The position numbers and the translations under genes are program-made. Positions 1 through 10,344 of a DNA stretch of 64,000 bases are shown in pieces; positions within the stretch are counted from its first letter, which is position 1; each line of letters opens with the position of its first letter. The DNA comes from Rhizopus arrhizus (taxonomy: Eukaryota > Mucoromycota > Mucoromycetes > Mucorales > Rhizopodaceae), in NCBI GenBank assembly GCA_024220505.1, contig JAKZZE010000008.1, positions 1,364,001 to 1,428,000 of the forward strand, read 5' to 3'. Under the pieces are notes generated by a model. The model was not told the origin of the DNA, did not search any database, and was given only the letters and a program-made list of their open reading frames with translations.

Positions 1-1942
1 TGGATCCTCTGTCAAGAACTCTGAGAACAATATCTGCATATACTCTTTAGTATTGGGATCCACACTTGGACATTTGTAGAGGGGCATTAAGCTCCTGCAA
101 TTTTTTAAAAAAGAAATACAGCTCATAAGTCGATGATCCTTACTGCTTGCTTTATATATTACCGAATAACACCTTTCGAAAGCATAACTCTCATACCACA
201 AGATACGCATCTGGTAATATAGTCCTTCATCGGCGGATAGTATTCCTCTACTGCATACTTCAAAAACTCCATCAGAATAGCAGTGATGTAAGGGTATCTT
301 TCAGCTGATCGTTCCATCAATAACATGGCCGGCTCAATAAACATGATATTATCGTTGGGCGTAAAGAAAAGCCAATCATAAATAAGAGCTAATTTGATGT
401 TCGCTGCTACTACGCTACTCTATTTAAATTGGTAAGTTTTTTATCTATGTTGTAAAGTCAGATATAATACCTTGACAGATCGTATCATGCTTCCTATGAC
501 CACATATCTTGGTACAATGTCACTCTGTAATATTTGATTTGAAGGGTACCATCCTGCTACTAAATATCGAATGACATCAACATAATGTGGTTCCATTTCA
601 GGGGTGTTCAAATATCTTTGAATGAACCAATTCAAGTTTCGCTGATACATGGTTATTTTGAGCTAATAACATGGATGAGTTTTCTATTTTTCTTTTTTAC
701 TGACATTTCTATTTATCCTTTACATTTTGTACAATATAAAGCAGTTTGAATTCCATATCAGGTGTCAATCGACTTCTTAAAAACTCTTTAGGTGTAGGCT
801 GTAATAATAGCACATCAAGCCCTAATATCAAAAATTATTCAGTATACAGCCGAATTCAAAAATATAAAAACCTTTAAAGCGTGGTGATAGTTTTTGTGGT
901 TGCTTTAATATATCTTCCCAAAGTTGAGAGAATTCTGGTATTGATGCTAAATCATGTAATACTCGTGCCAAGTCTCTGCCGATAGGCGCGCATACCGTCC
1001 ACTATACAATCAATCGGATTAATATGCTTCTATGTTTGGTGTCTTTTCAGTGCATACTTTTTCACGCAACAAGGAAATTGTGATTCGAATTTCACGTTGT
1101 TGAAGTTGCTGTAATTGTATTTGTCTATGATCTGGTATCACTCGCAAGTAAGTATACACAAATGTGGCGATTACTCTAGGATTCATGTCAAGCCAAGACT
1201 TTTGCGATTCGCACAATTTCAGAATTTGATCGCACAACAAGACATTTCGTTGACTTATATCTCCACCTTTTATTTGTCGTAACAAAGATAAGTAAAGAGA
1301 GTCCACACTCTGAACACTCAAGCTGGTTAGTTCACTCACAAGCCAAAAAATCTATAGAGAAAAAGAAATGAGAAAAAGAATGAATAACAACGTGTTTTTA
1401 CCTGTTCTCGCACAGCGAGTTTTAGTTGCTGAAATTTTATAGAGATGGTTAATGCTTGAAGTCTATTCACAATGACAGAGAAATTATCTCTATTCACAAA
1501 GCTGATGGATTGAAAATACTAGTGTAAGTACTGTTAGAACAAGTGAGCTGATGCTTTGAGAATGTAAACATACAACGCGAGCATTATTTGGTTCTGTCAA
1601 AACACCGTATAATAACGCAGAAACGACTTCATTGTATTCTCTTTTATTTTGAGAGGCCTATCAGTAAATATAATTGCTCGTCAATTATGAAAAAATGTCC
1701 TTTTTCTGAACGTTTTCATCATTTTACTTTTTCTTGGAGGTAATTGTGAAATTCTATTTCTGACTTATTTTTGGCTGCTTCTTGATGTTTCGCATAAAGT
1801 CTTGTGAGTTCCTATATCCATATTGGATTAATTTCAAATGGAAATACGCATTTAGAATAATTTAATTCCATACGACATCAAGCTCATCTTCTGCATCTAT
1901 CACTGACAAGTCATAAATTTTAGATGTTGGTTTTTCAAACAT
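1..1942 (-). CDS. INTS3: Integrator complex subunit 3 homologue, C-terminus beyond window
   Basis: Subunit of the nuclear Integrator complex, which binds RNA polymerase II and, in animals, also forms the SOSS single-strand DNA complex. The product is assembled from many exons on the minus strand. ATG is at 1942, with the first exons at 1874-1942 and 1728-1811. Later exons carry LYGVLTEP, a VTRD-like segment near 1500, WLVSELTSL, a VYTYLRVIPDH block near 1150, a PSNQILQSDIVPR block near 520 and EPAMLLMERS near 330. All of these match the order of conserved blocks I recall in INTS3. The gene runs off the left edge, so the C-terminal part is missing. It is transcribed divergently from the ubiquitin-like/eS31 gene. 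Family identity is strong; exact exon edges in the 3' half are less certain. Confidence 0.85.
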
Positions 1943-2132
1943 TTGTCACGCGTGTGTGCAGAGGGAAAATACGTCTGTGCATGAAAATAGTGGGGCCAAA
2001 TTTAATTCAAGCATGATAAGCCACTGACAAAAACGACTGCTAAATGGATGAGATTGAATCTCAGTTTGACAAATTTTTTTAAGGTCAAGGAAGCTTCCTT
2101 CATCTAATGGTCCCTTCTCTTTCTGTTCAGCA
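1943..2132. promoter_or_regulatory. Shared divergent promoter, INTS3 and UBL-eS31
   Basis: About 190 bases separate the two divergent start codons, so both genes must share this region. A pyrimidine stretch ending in CAG lies immediately before the UBL-eS31 ATG and could be the acceptor of a 5'-leader intron. I could not find a convincing matching donor. Confidence 0.5.
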
Positions 2133-2718
2133 ATGCAACTTTTCGTCAAGTCCCTTGCCGGTAACACCCTCGCTTTCGAGGTTGCCCCTTCCGCTTCCGT
2201 TGAAAATGTTAAGGCTATGATTGCCGCTCGTGAAGGTATAGCTAACTTTTCTAATTACGGAACGAGAGGTTAATAGGTATGAAACACGTATTTAGGTATT
2301 GACACCTCTTTCCAATGTCTCTCCTTCGCCGGTAAGTCTCTCCAAAACTCTCAAGCCATTTCTATGTATGGTGTTCAAGATAACTCTACCCTTCACCTTA
2401 ACGCCGAACTCCTTGGTGGTGGTAAGAAGAGAAAGAAGAAGACTTACACTACCCCCAAGAAGATCAAGCACAAGCGTAAGAAGGTCAAGATGGCCATCTT
2501 GAAGTACTACAAGGTTGATGAATCCGGCAAGATCACTCGTCTCCGTCGTGAATGTCCTAACGCCACTTGTGGTGCTGGTGTCTTCATGGCCAAGCACAAG
2601 GACCGTCAATACTGTGGTAAATGTCACTTGACCTACGTTTTCCAAAAGGTAACCAAAGAATATATTTTTTTTGTGAGCATCAAAAATTAACAAGTTAACA
2701 TAGGATCAACAAGCTTAA
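2133..2718 (+). CDS. Degenerate ubiquitin-like domain fused to ribosomal protein eS31
   Basis: Precursor of small-subunit ribosomal protein eS31 (S27a) carrying an N-terminal ubiquitin-like leader; 156 aa, exons 2133-2235, 2296-2648 and 2704-2718. Residues 1-76 align without gaps to ubiquitin ([12 protein letters not shown] start, ENVKAMI, STLHL). Many invariant positions differ: K11N, K29M, K33R, R42C, I44S, K63D, R72E and R74L. K6, K27 and K48 remain. The junction is LLGGG followed by the basic eS31 extension, and the eS31 zinc finger is intact (CPNATC and CGKC). The final exon adds only DQQA. Codon bias is strong, as in TEF1. The ribosomal half is certain. The leader should behave as a ubiquitin-like chaperone or processing tag rather than functional ubiquitin, by analogy with nematode UBL-1 and animal FUBI. 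Confidence 0.93.
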
Positions 2719-3352
2719 ATTACTTTATTGTTTTTTGACTGTTTTAATTCTCCTTAATAAAACAAAATCAAAAGTACTAGAAAAAAAAAAAGATTGTTTA
2801 TGGCGTTGTTTTTTGATATTTTCTTTATTAAACGATAAAAGCTTTTAGAAAACAACTTAATGGTTAAGATAAATTTTAAACAACATCAAAAAGGGTTACA
2901 AACTTGTAATTGTCTTTTTTTTAAAAACTAGATTAAACCGTGCATGAATCTGTACTTTATTTTTCGCACGAAACAATGACCAACTGTTTAATATATTTCT
3001 CATATCGTGTAACTCGATTATTTTTGCTCAATACAAGAAGTGTGTGCATATTCGTTATGTTTAAAGATGTATACAGAATACGTTCATTTACTAATATTCT
3101 AAAATGTACCAGACCCAAGTTTTGAGTTCGAGCTTTCAAGCTAAAAAGAAAGGCAAAGACTAACGGAGAATGAATCAGTCAATGTGGCTTGTTTGTTTAT
3201 CGAAACTTTATATAATCGAATTTCTATGGAACTTTTGGTTCTCCCTCTACTTCCCTTTAAGTAAAAGGTAAATACACATCGAATCATCCATCCATCGATT
3301 CATCTTGTGCATCCATCCATCTAAACAATAATTTACTCTTTAGTTATTCGCC
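2719..3352. other. Intergenic region containing the TEF1 promoter
   Basis: 634 bases without a gene. The left part is AT-rich and should contain the eS31 3' end (AATAAA near 2756). The right part is the TEF1 upstream region. It holds a TATA-like stretch near 3209, short tandem ATCC units at about 3286-3320, and a possible 5'-leader intron with GTAAAT near 3268 and an acceptor ending TTTAG at about 3343, just before the ATG. The leader intron is inference. Confidence 0.45.
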
Positions 3353-4729
3353 ATGGGTAAAGATAAGACTAACATCAGTGTTGTTGTCATCGGTCACGTC
3401 GATTCCGGTAAGTCTACCACTACTGGTCACTTGATTTACAAGTGTGGTGGTATTGACAAGCGTACCATCGAAAAGTTCGAAAAGGAAGCTGCTGAACTCG
3501 GTAAGGGTTCTTTCAAGTACGCTTGGGTTCTTGACAAGCTTAAGGCTGAACGTGAACGTGGTATCACCATCGATATCGCTCTCTGGAAGTTCGAAACCCC
3601 CAAGTACCAAATTACCGTTATTGATGCTCCCGGTCACCGTGATTTCATCAAGAACATGATTACCGGTACTTCTCAAGCCGATTGTGCTATTCTTATCATT
3701 GCTGGTGGTACTGGTGAATTCGAAGCTGGTATCTCCAAGGATGGTCAAACTCGTGAACACGCCCTTTTGGCTTTCACCCTCGGTGTCCGTCAATTGATTG
3801 TTGCTGTTAACAAGATGGATACCACCAAGTGGTCCGAAGCTCGTTTCAACGAAATCGTCAAGGAAGTTTCCTCCTTCATCAAGAAGATTGGTTACAACCC
3901 CAAGTCTGTTCCCTTCGTCCCCATCTCAGGTTGGCACGGTGACAACATGTTGGAAGAATCTACCAACATGCCCTGGTACAAGGGATGGAACAAGGAAACC
4001 AAGGCCGGTGCCAAGTCTGGTAAGACCCTCTTGGATGCCATTGACAACATTGACCCTCCTACCCGTCCTGTTGACAAGCCTCTCCGTCTTCCTCTTCAAG
4101 ATGTTTACAAGATCGGTGGTATCGGTACTGTCCCCGTTGGTCGTGTCGAAACTGGTGTCATCAAGGCTGGTATGGTTGTCACCTTCGCTCCTGCTGCTGT
4201 CACCACTGAAGTTAAGTCCGTCGAAATGCACCACGAAACCCTCACTGAAGGTCTCCCCGGTGACAACGTCGGTTTCAACGTCAAGAACGTCTCCGTCAAG
4301 GATATCCGTCGTGGTAACGTCTGTTCCGACTCCAAGAACGACCCCGCCAAGGAAGCCGGTTCCTTCACCGCTCAAGTCATTATCTTGAACCACCCTGGTC
4401 AAATCGGTGCTGGTTACGCTCCTGTTTTGGATTGTCACACTGCTCACATTGCCTGTAAGTTTGCTGAATTGATCGAAAAGATCGACAGACGTTCCGGTAA
4501 GTCCTTGGAAGCCACTCCCAAGTTCGTCAAGTCTGGTGACTCTGCCATCGTCAAGATGATCCCCTCCAAGCCCATGTGTGTTGAAGCTTACACTGACTAC
4601 CCTCCTCTCGGTCGTTTCGCTGTTCGTGACATGCGTCAAACCGTTGCTGTTGGTGTCATCAAGTCTGTTGAAAAGGTCGACAAGGCCGGTAAGGTTACCA
4701 AGGCCGCTGCCAAGGCTGGTAAGAAATAA
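3353..4729 (+). CDS. TEF1: Translation elongation factor 1-alpha
   Basis: GTPase that delivers aminoacyl-tRNA to the ribosomal A site. It is an uninterrupted 458-aa reading frame, the usual fungal length. The G motifs are all present: GHVDSGKST (P-loop), DAPGHRDF (G3) and NKMD (G4). Domains II and III follow, with the basic lysine-rich C-terminus. Codon use is extremely biased toward C-ending codons, consistent with very high expression. The long antisense and frame-shifted open frames over this locus are by-products of that bias. No introns are visible in the coding part. Confidence 0.98.
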   Translation: MGKDKTNISVVVIGHVDSGKSTTTGHLIYKCGGIDKRTIEKFEKEAAELGKGSFKYAWVLDKLKAERERGITIDIALWKFETPKYQITVIDAPGHRDFIKNMITGTSQADCAILIIAGGTGEFEAGISKDGQTREHALLAFTLGVRQLIVAVNKMDTTKWSEARFNEIVKEVSSFIKKIGYNPKSVPFVPISGWHGDNMLEESTNMPWYKGWNKETKAGAKSGKTLLDAIDNIDPPTRPVDKPLRLPLQDVYKIGGIGTVPVGRVETGVIKAGMVVTFAPAAVTTEVKSVEMHHETLTEGLPGDNVGFNVKNVSVKDIRRGNVCSDSKNDPAKEAGSFTAQVIILNHPGQIGAGYAPVLDCHTAHIACKFAELIEKIDRRSGKSLEATPKFVKSGDSAIVKMIPSKPMCVEAYTDYPPLGRFAVRDMRQTVAVGVIKSVEKVDKAGKVTKAAAKAGKK

Positions 4730-4971
4730 ATTGCTTAGCTTAGCCATTTCTTGATTGAAAAGTAAATAATACTTTTGTAAAATAAATATTATATCTCTTT
4801 ACATATTAAACTTATGTCTATAATTGTTATGCTGAAATATTCATAAAAATTGTATTGTATCCACACAATTGATAGAGTGAACATTTATGGATAAACTTAA
4901 ATACTACGGAATTATAGCCTAACCAAATCTCTTTAATAAATGTGAGATTTCTGCAACAGCCAACTTTGCCC

Positions 4972-5314
4972 TGTTGTCAGTATTAGTGTTCTAACGATTA
5001 TAGCGGAACCTGATTACAACAACGGTAGTTCAATCCAACCCTATTCGATAATTATCGTTAGATCAATAATTTATCTACTTCATTGTTCCTTGATTCGTCA
5101 AGAACACAGTGGCTATTGATTATCCACTATCCTTCCTTTACCTTCTATATACTTCTTTTGATTCATCAATTTAAATAGCGGTAAAGACCCAGACATCCAA
5201 AAGGTATAAATAGCCTCAAATGTTTTTTATTAATAAAGCAATATATAATCTTTAGTTTCACAACTATTGTCTTTTTTAGTTTTTGTCTCTAATTTTTTAA
5301 TACTTGGCAAAACA
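4972..5314 (+). repeat. Solo LTR-like repeat A
   Basis: A 343-base segment starting TGTTGTCAG and ending GGCAAAACA, so it has TGTT/AACA termini. On the plus strand it has LTR-like order: TATAAATA near 5206 followed by AATAAA near 5232. The part from 5041 to 5314 is clearly repeated at 9641-9861 (for example AAAGACCCAGACAT and CACAACTATTGTC). No target-site duplication is visible (TGCCC against AATGG). The end of the minus-strand pseudogene lies inside it. Alternatively this could be a duplicated gene 3' flank rather than a true LTR. Confidence 0.55.
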
Positions 5315-6153
5315 AATGGATTTATAAGCATGTTAAGCATGGGGACAGGGCAGCGAGTGTAACGCCATTTTGGCATCTCCTGAAGGTGCTCTTCTTTGAG
5401 AGCTACAATTGTACTTACAGTCTCTTTGATCAAAGCCTATATTGTAATAATGTAAATATTATCTATTCGTCACATTTAGCATTTGTAAGACTATAGTTAC
5501 CCGCATATTCCAAAAAAATTGGATGCAGCGAGGAAGGAATTTCATTCGATCATCAAAGAGTGGACTGATTTCAAGGAGCTCCTCCCTCCACAATTCAAAG
5601 TGTCCTTCTTCACAGTAGGAAATACTCCACAAATGCAAATTGGTGCCTGCAAATTATAAATTAAATCAATACAATAGGTATTATTTAACTATAAATATAT
5701 TTAATATAGTCTTGTACAAACCTGCAGCATGTAAAAAAAAAAAAATTTAACGCCTTAAACTTATTAAGAGAAGCATAATTGAATTCATCTGCAATTGTCT
5801 TTAAAATAGCCAATGAGCTAAACGTTCCTTTGTGGTGATCAAAATTGATTTTGACCCTATCTTTGTGGTTAAAAGAGCCAGATGTTTCTAGTAACAGCAC
5901 TTCAATCTCTTTCATTTTGAAGAGCTTTATAATGCCGTCTGCTTTGTATTGGCTCTTATCGTCTTCTTCGATTTTCAACTCCTTCAATTGCTTGCTCATT
6001 GATTTAAGGGCGCATTCACCCACTTTGAATTCAGCACGGTATTGGTTCAATGTTGTGCCAATTGTAACTGCTTCTAAAAATGGATATATCAATAGCGAAT
6101 TGAAAGTAGCTTCTCCGTCATAAACATTCTGAGTTGCCGAGTAAACTCTTGAA

Positions 6154-6186
<33 letters not shown>

Positions 6187-7330
6187 AATTAGAAATTGCA
6201 TCGACCGAGTTAAGAATTTGACTTATATACTGATTTTCTTACAACCCACGAAAAATTTCCTGTAGAAATTCATAGTCTTCATTGTCTTCTGACAAATTTT
6301 TTAATGATTTTTTAAAGCTGTTAATATCAACCTATAAATACTATTATTGTCAAAGGTTTATTTCAGATTACTATATTCAAAATTTATGATCCTACGCTGT
6401 CTATCACTTTGTCAATATATTCAGTGCATTTGGATGGTATAGGGAACTCTGTTTTTAAGTGAGAGTCCAGATGACTACTGTAAATTGTTTCATCCAAAAA
6501 AGGACGAGGCGAAACACCTTGACCGCAACGAATGATGTCGTGTGCTGCTAGCTAAAGTTTGGTCGAAATATTAATGGTACGATATACTTTTAAATGTAAA
6601 CTATAGAATAATATTTAGATATTACCTGTAGGGATGAAAGTTGTGTTTTTCCTTTTCAATAAATTTTATCCATTTTTCACATAGATTTGATTCTTTTTTT
6701 TTTTGCTGTAGAAAAGTATTAGTAACCTGGATTTGTACTCTTGAAGATAAAAAAGTACTAACTTCAACAATCTCTTCATTTATGTCTGCCTTTGATTCAT
6801 CATTATTTACAGCCGTTGTAGTATCATCCCTAACGTCCTCACTTGCTGATTTCCTCTTTCTTGAACCCTAAAACCCATTTGGTAAAATTAGTTATTTAGT
6901 TACTTTTTAATCTATTTAAAATTTGCAAAACTAACATCCAGATCGTTTGACTCTCCGTTGATTATATCTCCCGTCATTGCATTATTATTGCCTTTGATTA
7001 GAATCTTCTGCACATACGAAGTTTTCCTTCTTTTGTTTGCATCTTTTGACAGCTTCATTTTCATTTCTGAACGACTAGGCTATAATATTTAGGAGGTGAG
7101 AACTTCATTTTGTGTTGAAACTGAATACAATTACCTACAAGAGTTTCTGCTAAGAGGAGTTTTGCATGATCAACTACTTCGCTTGGAATATTTTCTTTCA
7201 TCGAAATCCAATAAATATCATTTTTGAAGTTATTTTTTATCAAGGCAAACTTCTTTGCTTTATGCAAATTGTTATGTGTAAGTCTATAATAATTTTCGAA
7301 AGTTCATTCCTTGATTGAATAGTCGTGAAA
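5230..7330 (-). pseudogene. Frameshifted member of a Mucorales repeat-family gene
   Basis: A multi-exon minus-strand gene. Exons encode an N-terminal basic segment (NKRRKTS and GSRKRKS, NLS-like) around 6850-7070, then AAHDIIRCGQGVSPRPF near 6500. Next is a core with YKADGIIKLFKMKEIEVLLL, ETSGSF, DHHKGTF and ILKTIADEFNYAS at 5740-6110, then LHLWSISYCEEGHFELW near 5600. I recall this core (ADG, LLLETSG, DHHK, IADxxNYAS) from expanded families in Mucorales; I know no function for it. It looks broken: a 13-T run at 5733-5745 puts the expected FFLHAAG segment one base out of frame. The 5' end abuts a LINE fragment at about 7390, and the last ~27 codons and the stop lie in LTR-like repeat A. Exon edges are approximate. 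Confidence 0.6.
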
Positions 7331-7389
7331 AAACGTTCTAGATCCAGCTTCTTCTTCCGGGACCTTGAAATCTTTTAGATGTTCTGGAA

Positions 7390-8685
7390 ATGACATTTAA
7401 AACGCGTAGCCATGTTCTACGCCTGGTACACCTACCAAAGGATTTCTTCAAGAGGCTTCGGTCCATCGTGTATCAGTTTGTTTGGCGAAATTGCAATCTC
7501 ACTATCAAATATGCTCAATTATGCTCTCCTGTTCAATCTGGCGGGTTAGGCTTGCTTGATCCGATGATTCAACAACATAACCTTCAAATTCGCTGGATTG
7601 AACAACTAGTTGGCGATTCGTTACCTCACTCATGCAGTCAACCTTTTTTGTTGGATCATTTACGTCGTTTTCATTCAGCAGGCTCAGTGTCACGTCTGGC
7701 TATGTTCTTCCCTTCCCTCCGTGCTCCTATCGCCGCGCATTCAACTAACTTTATGGTCAACATCTTTGCAGCCATAGACTCGTTTGATCTAGAGGATTTA
7801 CAGTCGGTGTCCTGCAATACAGCCACGCTTCTCGTTTTGCCGCTTTCTTCTGTTTTCACTCTGACTCCGGAAGACTACTGGACCACCAAATCTCGACACA
7901 GCAAACTTAAGGTTTCCCAGTTTTTTACTTTTGACCGCTCGTTTGGCTGTATCCATCCTCAAGTGTCCGTAGATCGTCCTACTACTCCACGTTTAGCAGC
8001 TCTGTTACTTCGAGATGTTCGAAATCGTACAGTTAAACTCAACAATCTCATTTGGCCTTTGACCTTACAACAAAATCAATCGGTTGGTGACATTGATGAT
8101 ACACCATTTGTTGATCTCTTTACTTCATCGCCTCAATGGATTGCCTATAAGCCAAAAATATTTCGATTGTCCCTGATCCAGAAGTTATTGCCTACAGGTC
8201 CTTCTATAGCAGCGTCTTGCTCTCAATGGAAACAATTTTGGAAGCTACCTGTTGAACCTGCTCATCGATCTCTGTGGTATCGTTTGATGCACAAGAAACT
8301 CTACAGCCAAACATCTTTATCACACATGAACACCCGTACTACTTCAGCTGAATATCATTTTTGCTCGTGCGCGGTGGAAGATATACAACACCTGCTCGTT
8401 CGATGTCCTCGCAAATGGGCAATATGGATAGAAGTATTTAACTATTACTGCCCTCATCTTTCATTCACTCAAGATGACATTTGCTCTCTCCTTTGGTCTT
8501 TCAAAACATTTCACTTCGTCGATAACCCAGAATTGTGGTCTATGTGTTGCAGTGTTCTTGCATATATTTGGCGTTTTCACTGGCGGTACATTATCCAAGG
8601 CGCACCGTTCATCGAAAATACGATCGTTGAAATTGCCATGTTACGTTTTGCTATACTCAAGCGTAGCCTGTCCGACATCGACTAA
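7390..8685 (+). mobile_element. 5'-truncated LINE fragment, reverse transcriptase C-terminus
   Basis: An open 431-aa frame matching the post-polymerase region of a non-LTR retrotransposon ORF2. It begins abruptly with VLRLVHLPKDFFKR, then IVYQFVWR and GGLGLLDP, the typical RT thumb-side block. It ends with a cysteine-histidine knuckle at FCSCAVEDIQHLLVRC (C-x-C-x6-H-x4-C). Catalytic RT motifs and the endonuclease are missing, so this is a dead 5'-truncated copy, as expected from incomplete target-primed reverse transcription. The uninterrupted frame suggests recent insertion. It lies just upstream of the pseudogene and may have removed its 5' end. Confidence 0.8.
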
Positions 8686-8765
8686 CATTCATCATCCATT
8701 TTCCGTTTCTCTTGGTTCACATCGCTCTTGGACGTGTGACTCCTCCATATTTATTTATAAAAAAA

Positions 8766-8845
8766 AAGTGACTAATTGACTTTCAAAGAAGTAACCAATT
8801 GACTTTCAAAGAGGTGACCAATTGGTTCTCCGAAAAGTGACCAAT
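8766..8845 (+). repeat. Minisatellite, about four ~23-base units
   Basis: Tandem, slightly diverged units of the form GTGACCAATTGACTTTCAAA sit between the two LINE fragments. Successive units start near 8767, 8791, 8814 and 8837. They may be the 3' untranslated region of the first LINE or a junction product. Confidence 0.7.
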
Positions 8846-9640
8846 TGACGCTGGAAACACAGCACTATTCAATAAGTCAAAGACCCCAGTCTGGCAACGT
8901 TGCTGCACCTCTTCCAACATTGAAAGTCTAAACGTTCGTCAGTTCAATTCAATCTTTAAAGATTTCCGTTTAGACAATCTTCAAAAACAACGTGATGCCA
9001 CCAATTCGGTCCTCATTTCCGCCTGTCGCCCAACTTTAAGTGTTGATCCAATACTATGGCTTCCCATGAGCCCCGCTGAACGCAGTCGACTTGTACGCTG
9101 GCGCCTTGGGTGGTTACCGGGTGTTGTTCCCAAACCCTGTATTTACCATCCCAACGATCTGTTCACTCGCTCACACTCCATCCGCTGCTTACATATGCAT
9201 CGCTGTTTACAGATGCCATTTACAGAACCGGATCCCCTCTCTTTCCTACTCAATAAGCTCCCAGCTAAAAAACAACAATATGGTATTGCATTTCGCCGAC
9301 CAGATCCTCATCGATTCTCTGCTTGGAAAATCCGTTGGCCTAATATTTGTCAAATTCTTTTTGAGCTCGACTACCTGCATCATGGCAAGATCCCCTCGGT
9401 GACCCCCCCCCTCTTGGTACCAAGTTCATTACCTGGCTTTGCAAGGACTAATCTAGTATTTATAATTATGTCTTCTTTGTCCACTTCCCTTCCCTTCCTT
9501 TTTCCCTTTTTGACTATCAAAAAGGTTTTTCGTTCATTTAACCCTTTTTTTAATCTAACCCGGGTAATGCAATCCTAAAAGTGATTATGTGCTCACATGG
9601 GGTTTTTAATTTTTATAAATAAAAATAATCTTTAATCGTA
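8838..9640 (+). mobile_element. Second LINE 3' fragment, different frame and family
   Basis: An open frame from about 8838 to 9578 contains KTPVWQRCC, PAERSRLVRWRLGWLPG, PKPC, HSIRCLHMHRCL, DPLSFLLNKLP and WPNICQILFELDYLHH. I recall this tail domain from Mucorales LINE-type polyproteins. At a run of C residues (9402-9411) the frame appears shifted: the neighbouring frame gives PLGTKFITWLCKD then stop, the expected tail. An A/T-rich tail (ATAAATAAAAATAA) precedes the LTR-like repeat at 9641, so this fragment may have inserted into and truncated that repeat. Confidence 0.7.
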
Positions 9641-9861
9641 CTATTCAATAATTATTGTTAGACCAATAGTCTATCCACTATCCTTCCTTTATCTTCCATA
9701 TCATTCTTTTAACCGATCAATTGAAATAGCTGTAAAGACCCAGACATTCAAAAAGTATAAATACCCTCAAATGTTTTTTATTAATAAACCGATATAATCT
9801 TTAGTTTCACAACTATTGTCTTTTTAGTTTTTTGTCTCTTATTTTAATATTTGGCAAAACA
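9641..9861 (+). repeat. LTR-like repeat B, truncated copy
   Basis: Homologous to 5041-5314. It has the same succession CTATTC..ATAATTAT, TATCCACTATCCTTCCTT, AAAGACCCAGACAT, TATAAATA, AATAAA and GGCAAAACA. It lacks a ~35-base stretch present in copy A and the first ~70 bases, which are replaced by LINE tail. It has the same orientation as copy A. Confidence 0.65.
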
Positions 9862-9895
9862 TATTGGAAGTTGATAACGTTAAAGATATCAAACC

Positions 9896-10177
9896 ATGAT
9901 TAAATGTCCTTCTGGAGAGAAAACGAAGGAGTGTTTAAATTTTTTAAAGAAATACCAAACTACATCTATTTTAAGTGAGATTAATTTTAATATATTCAAT
10001 ATCCAAGATAGACGACAAATCAAGGAAAGGTCTCTACATTATCTCAATCTAAAAAGTAAAGAGAGTGAAAAGAAGAAGGTGTTTCTCAACAATTTGGAAA
10101 AACTAAACATAATAAGCTTAATTTTGATCGAAAAGGGCAGACGACAAGGATCTTCCCTCTTCGAGTTCATATTGTAA
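9896..10177 (+). CDS. Possible small hypothetical protein
   Basis: A 93-aa lysine-rich open frame between repeat B and the OHCU decarboxylase gene. No family is recognised and no splice-supported extension was found. It may be a relic or a chance frame in AT-rich DNA. Confidence 0.2.
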   Translation: MIKCPSGEKTKECLNFLKKYQTTSILSEINFNIFNIQDRRQIKERSLHYLNLKSKESEKKKVFLNNLEKLNIISLILIEKGRRQGSSLFEFIL

Positions 10178-10344
10178 ACAAATTCCACTTGTACTCTGGC
10201 ACTTATCTGAAGTTGAAAAAAAGTATATTTGCTAAGAAAACAAATATACCCAGTGTTTTCACGCACACAAAATCATTTTCTCACTCTTCCGCTTTTTATT
10301 TTTTTTTTTTATTTTTTTATTTTTTTTTTTTTACCTTTTATCAA

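Noticed and set aside
3344..4747. Several long open frames on the minus strand and in other frames over TEF1
   Set aside because: They are shadows of the strongly biased TEF1 codons; none shows family motifs or splice support.
4967..5060. tRNA-like TTCAATCC (B-box-like) inside repeat A
   Set aside because: No matching acceptor stem, A-box or anticodon arm could be built around it.
4967..5319. Target-site duplication around repeat A
   Set aside because: The five bases on each side (TGCCC and AATGG) differ, so no duplication is claimed.
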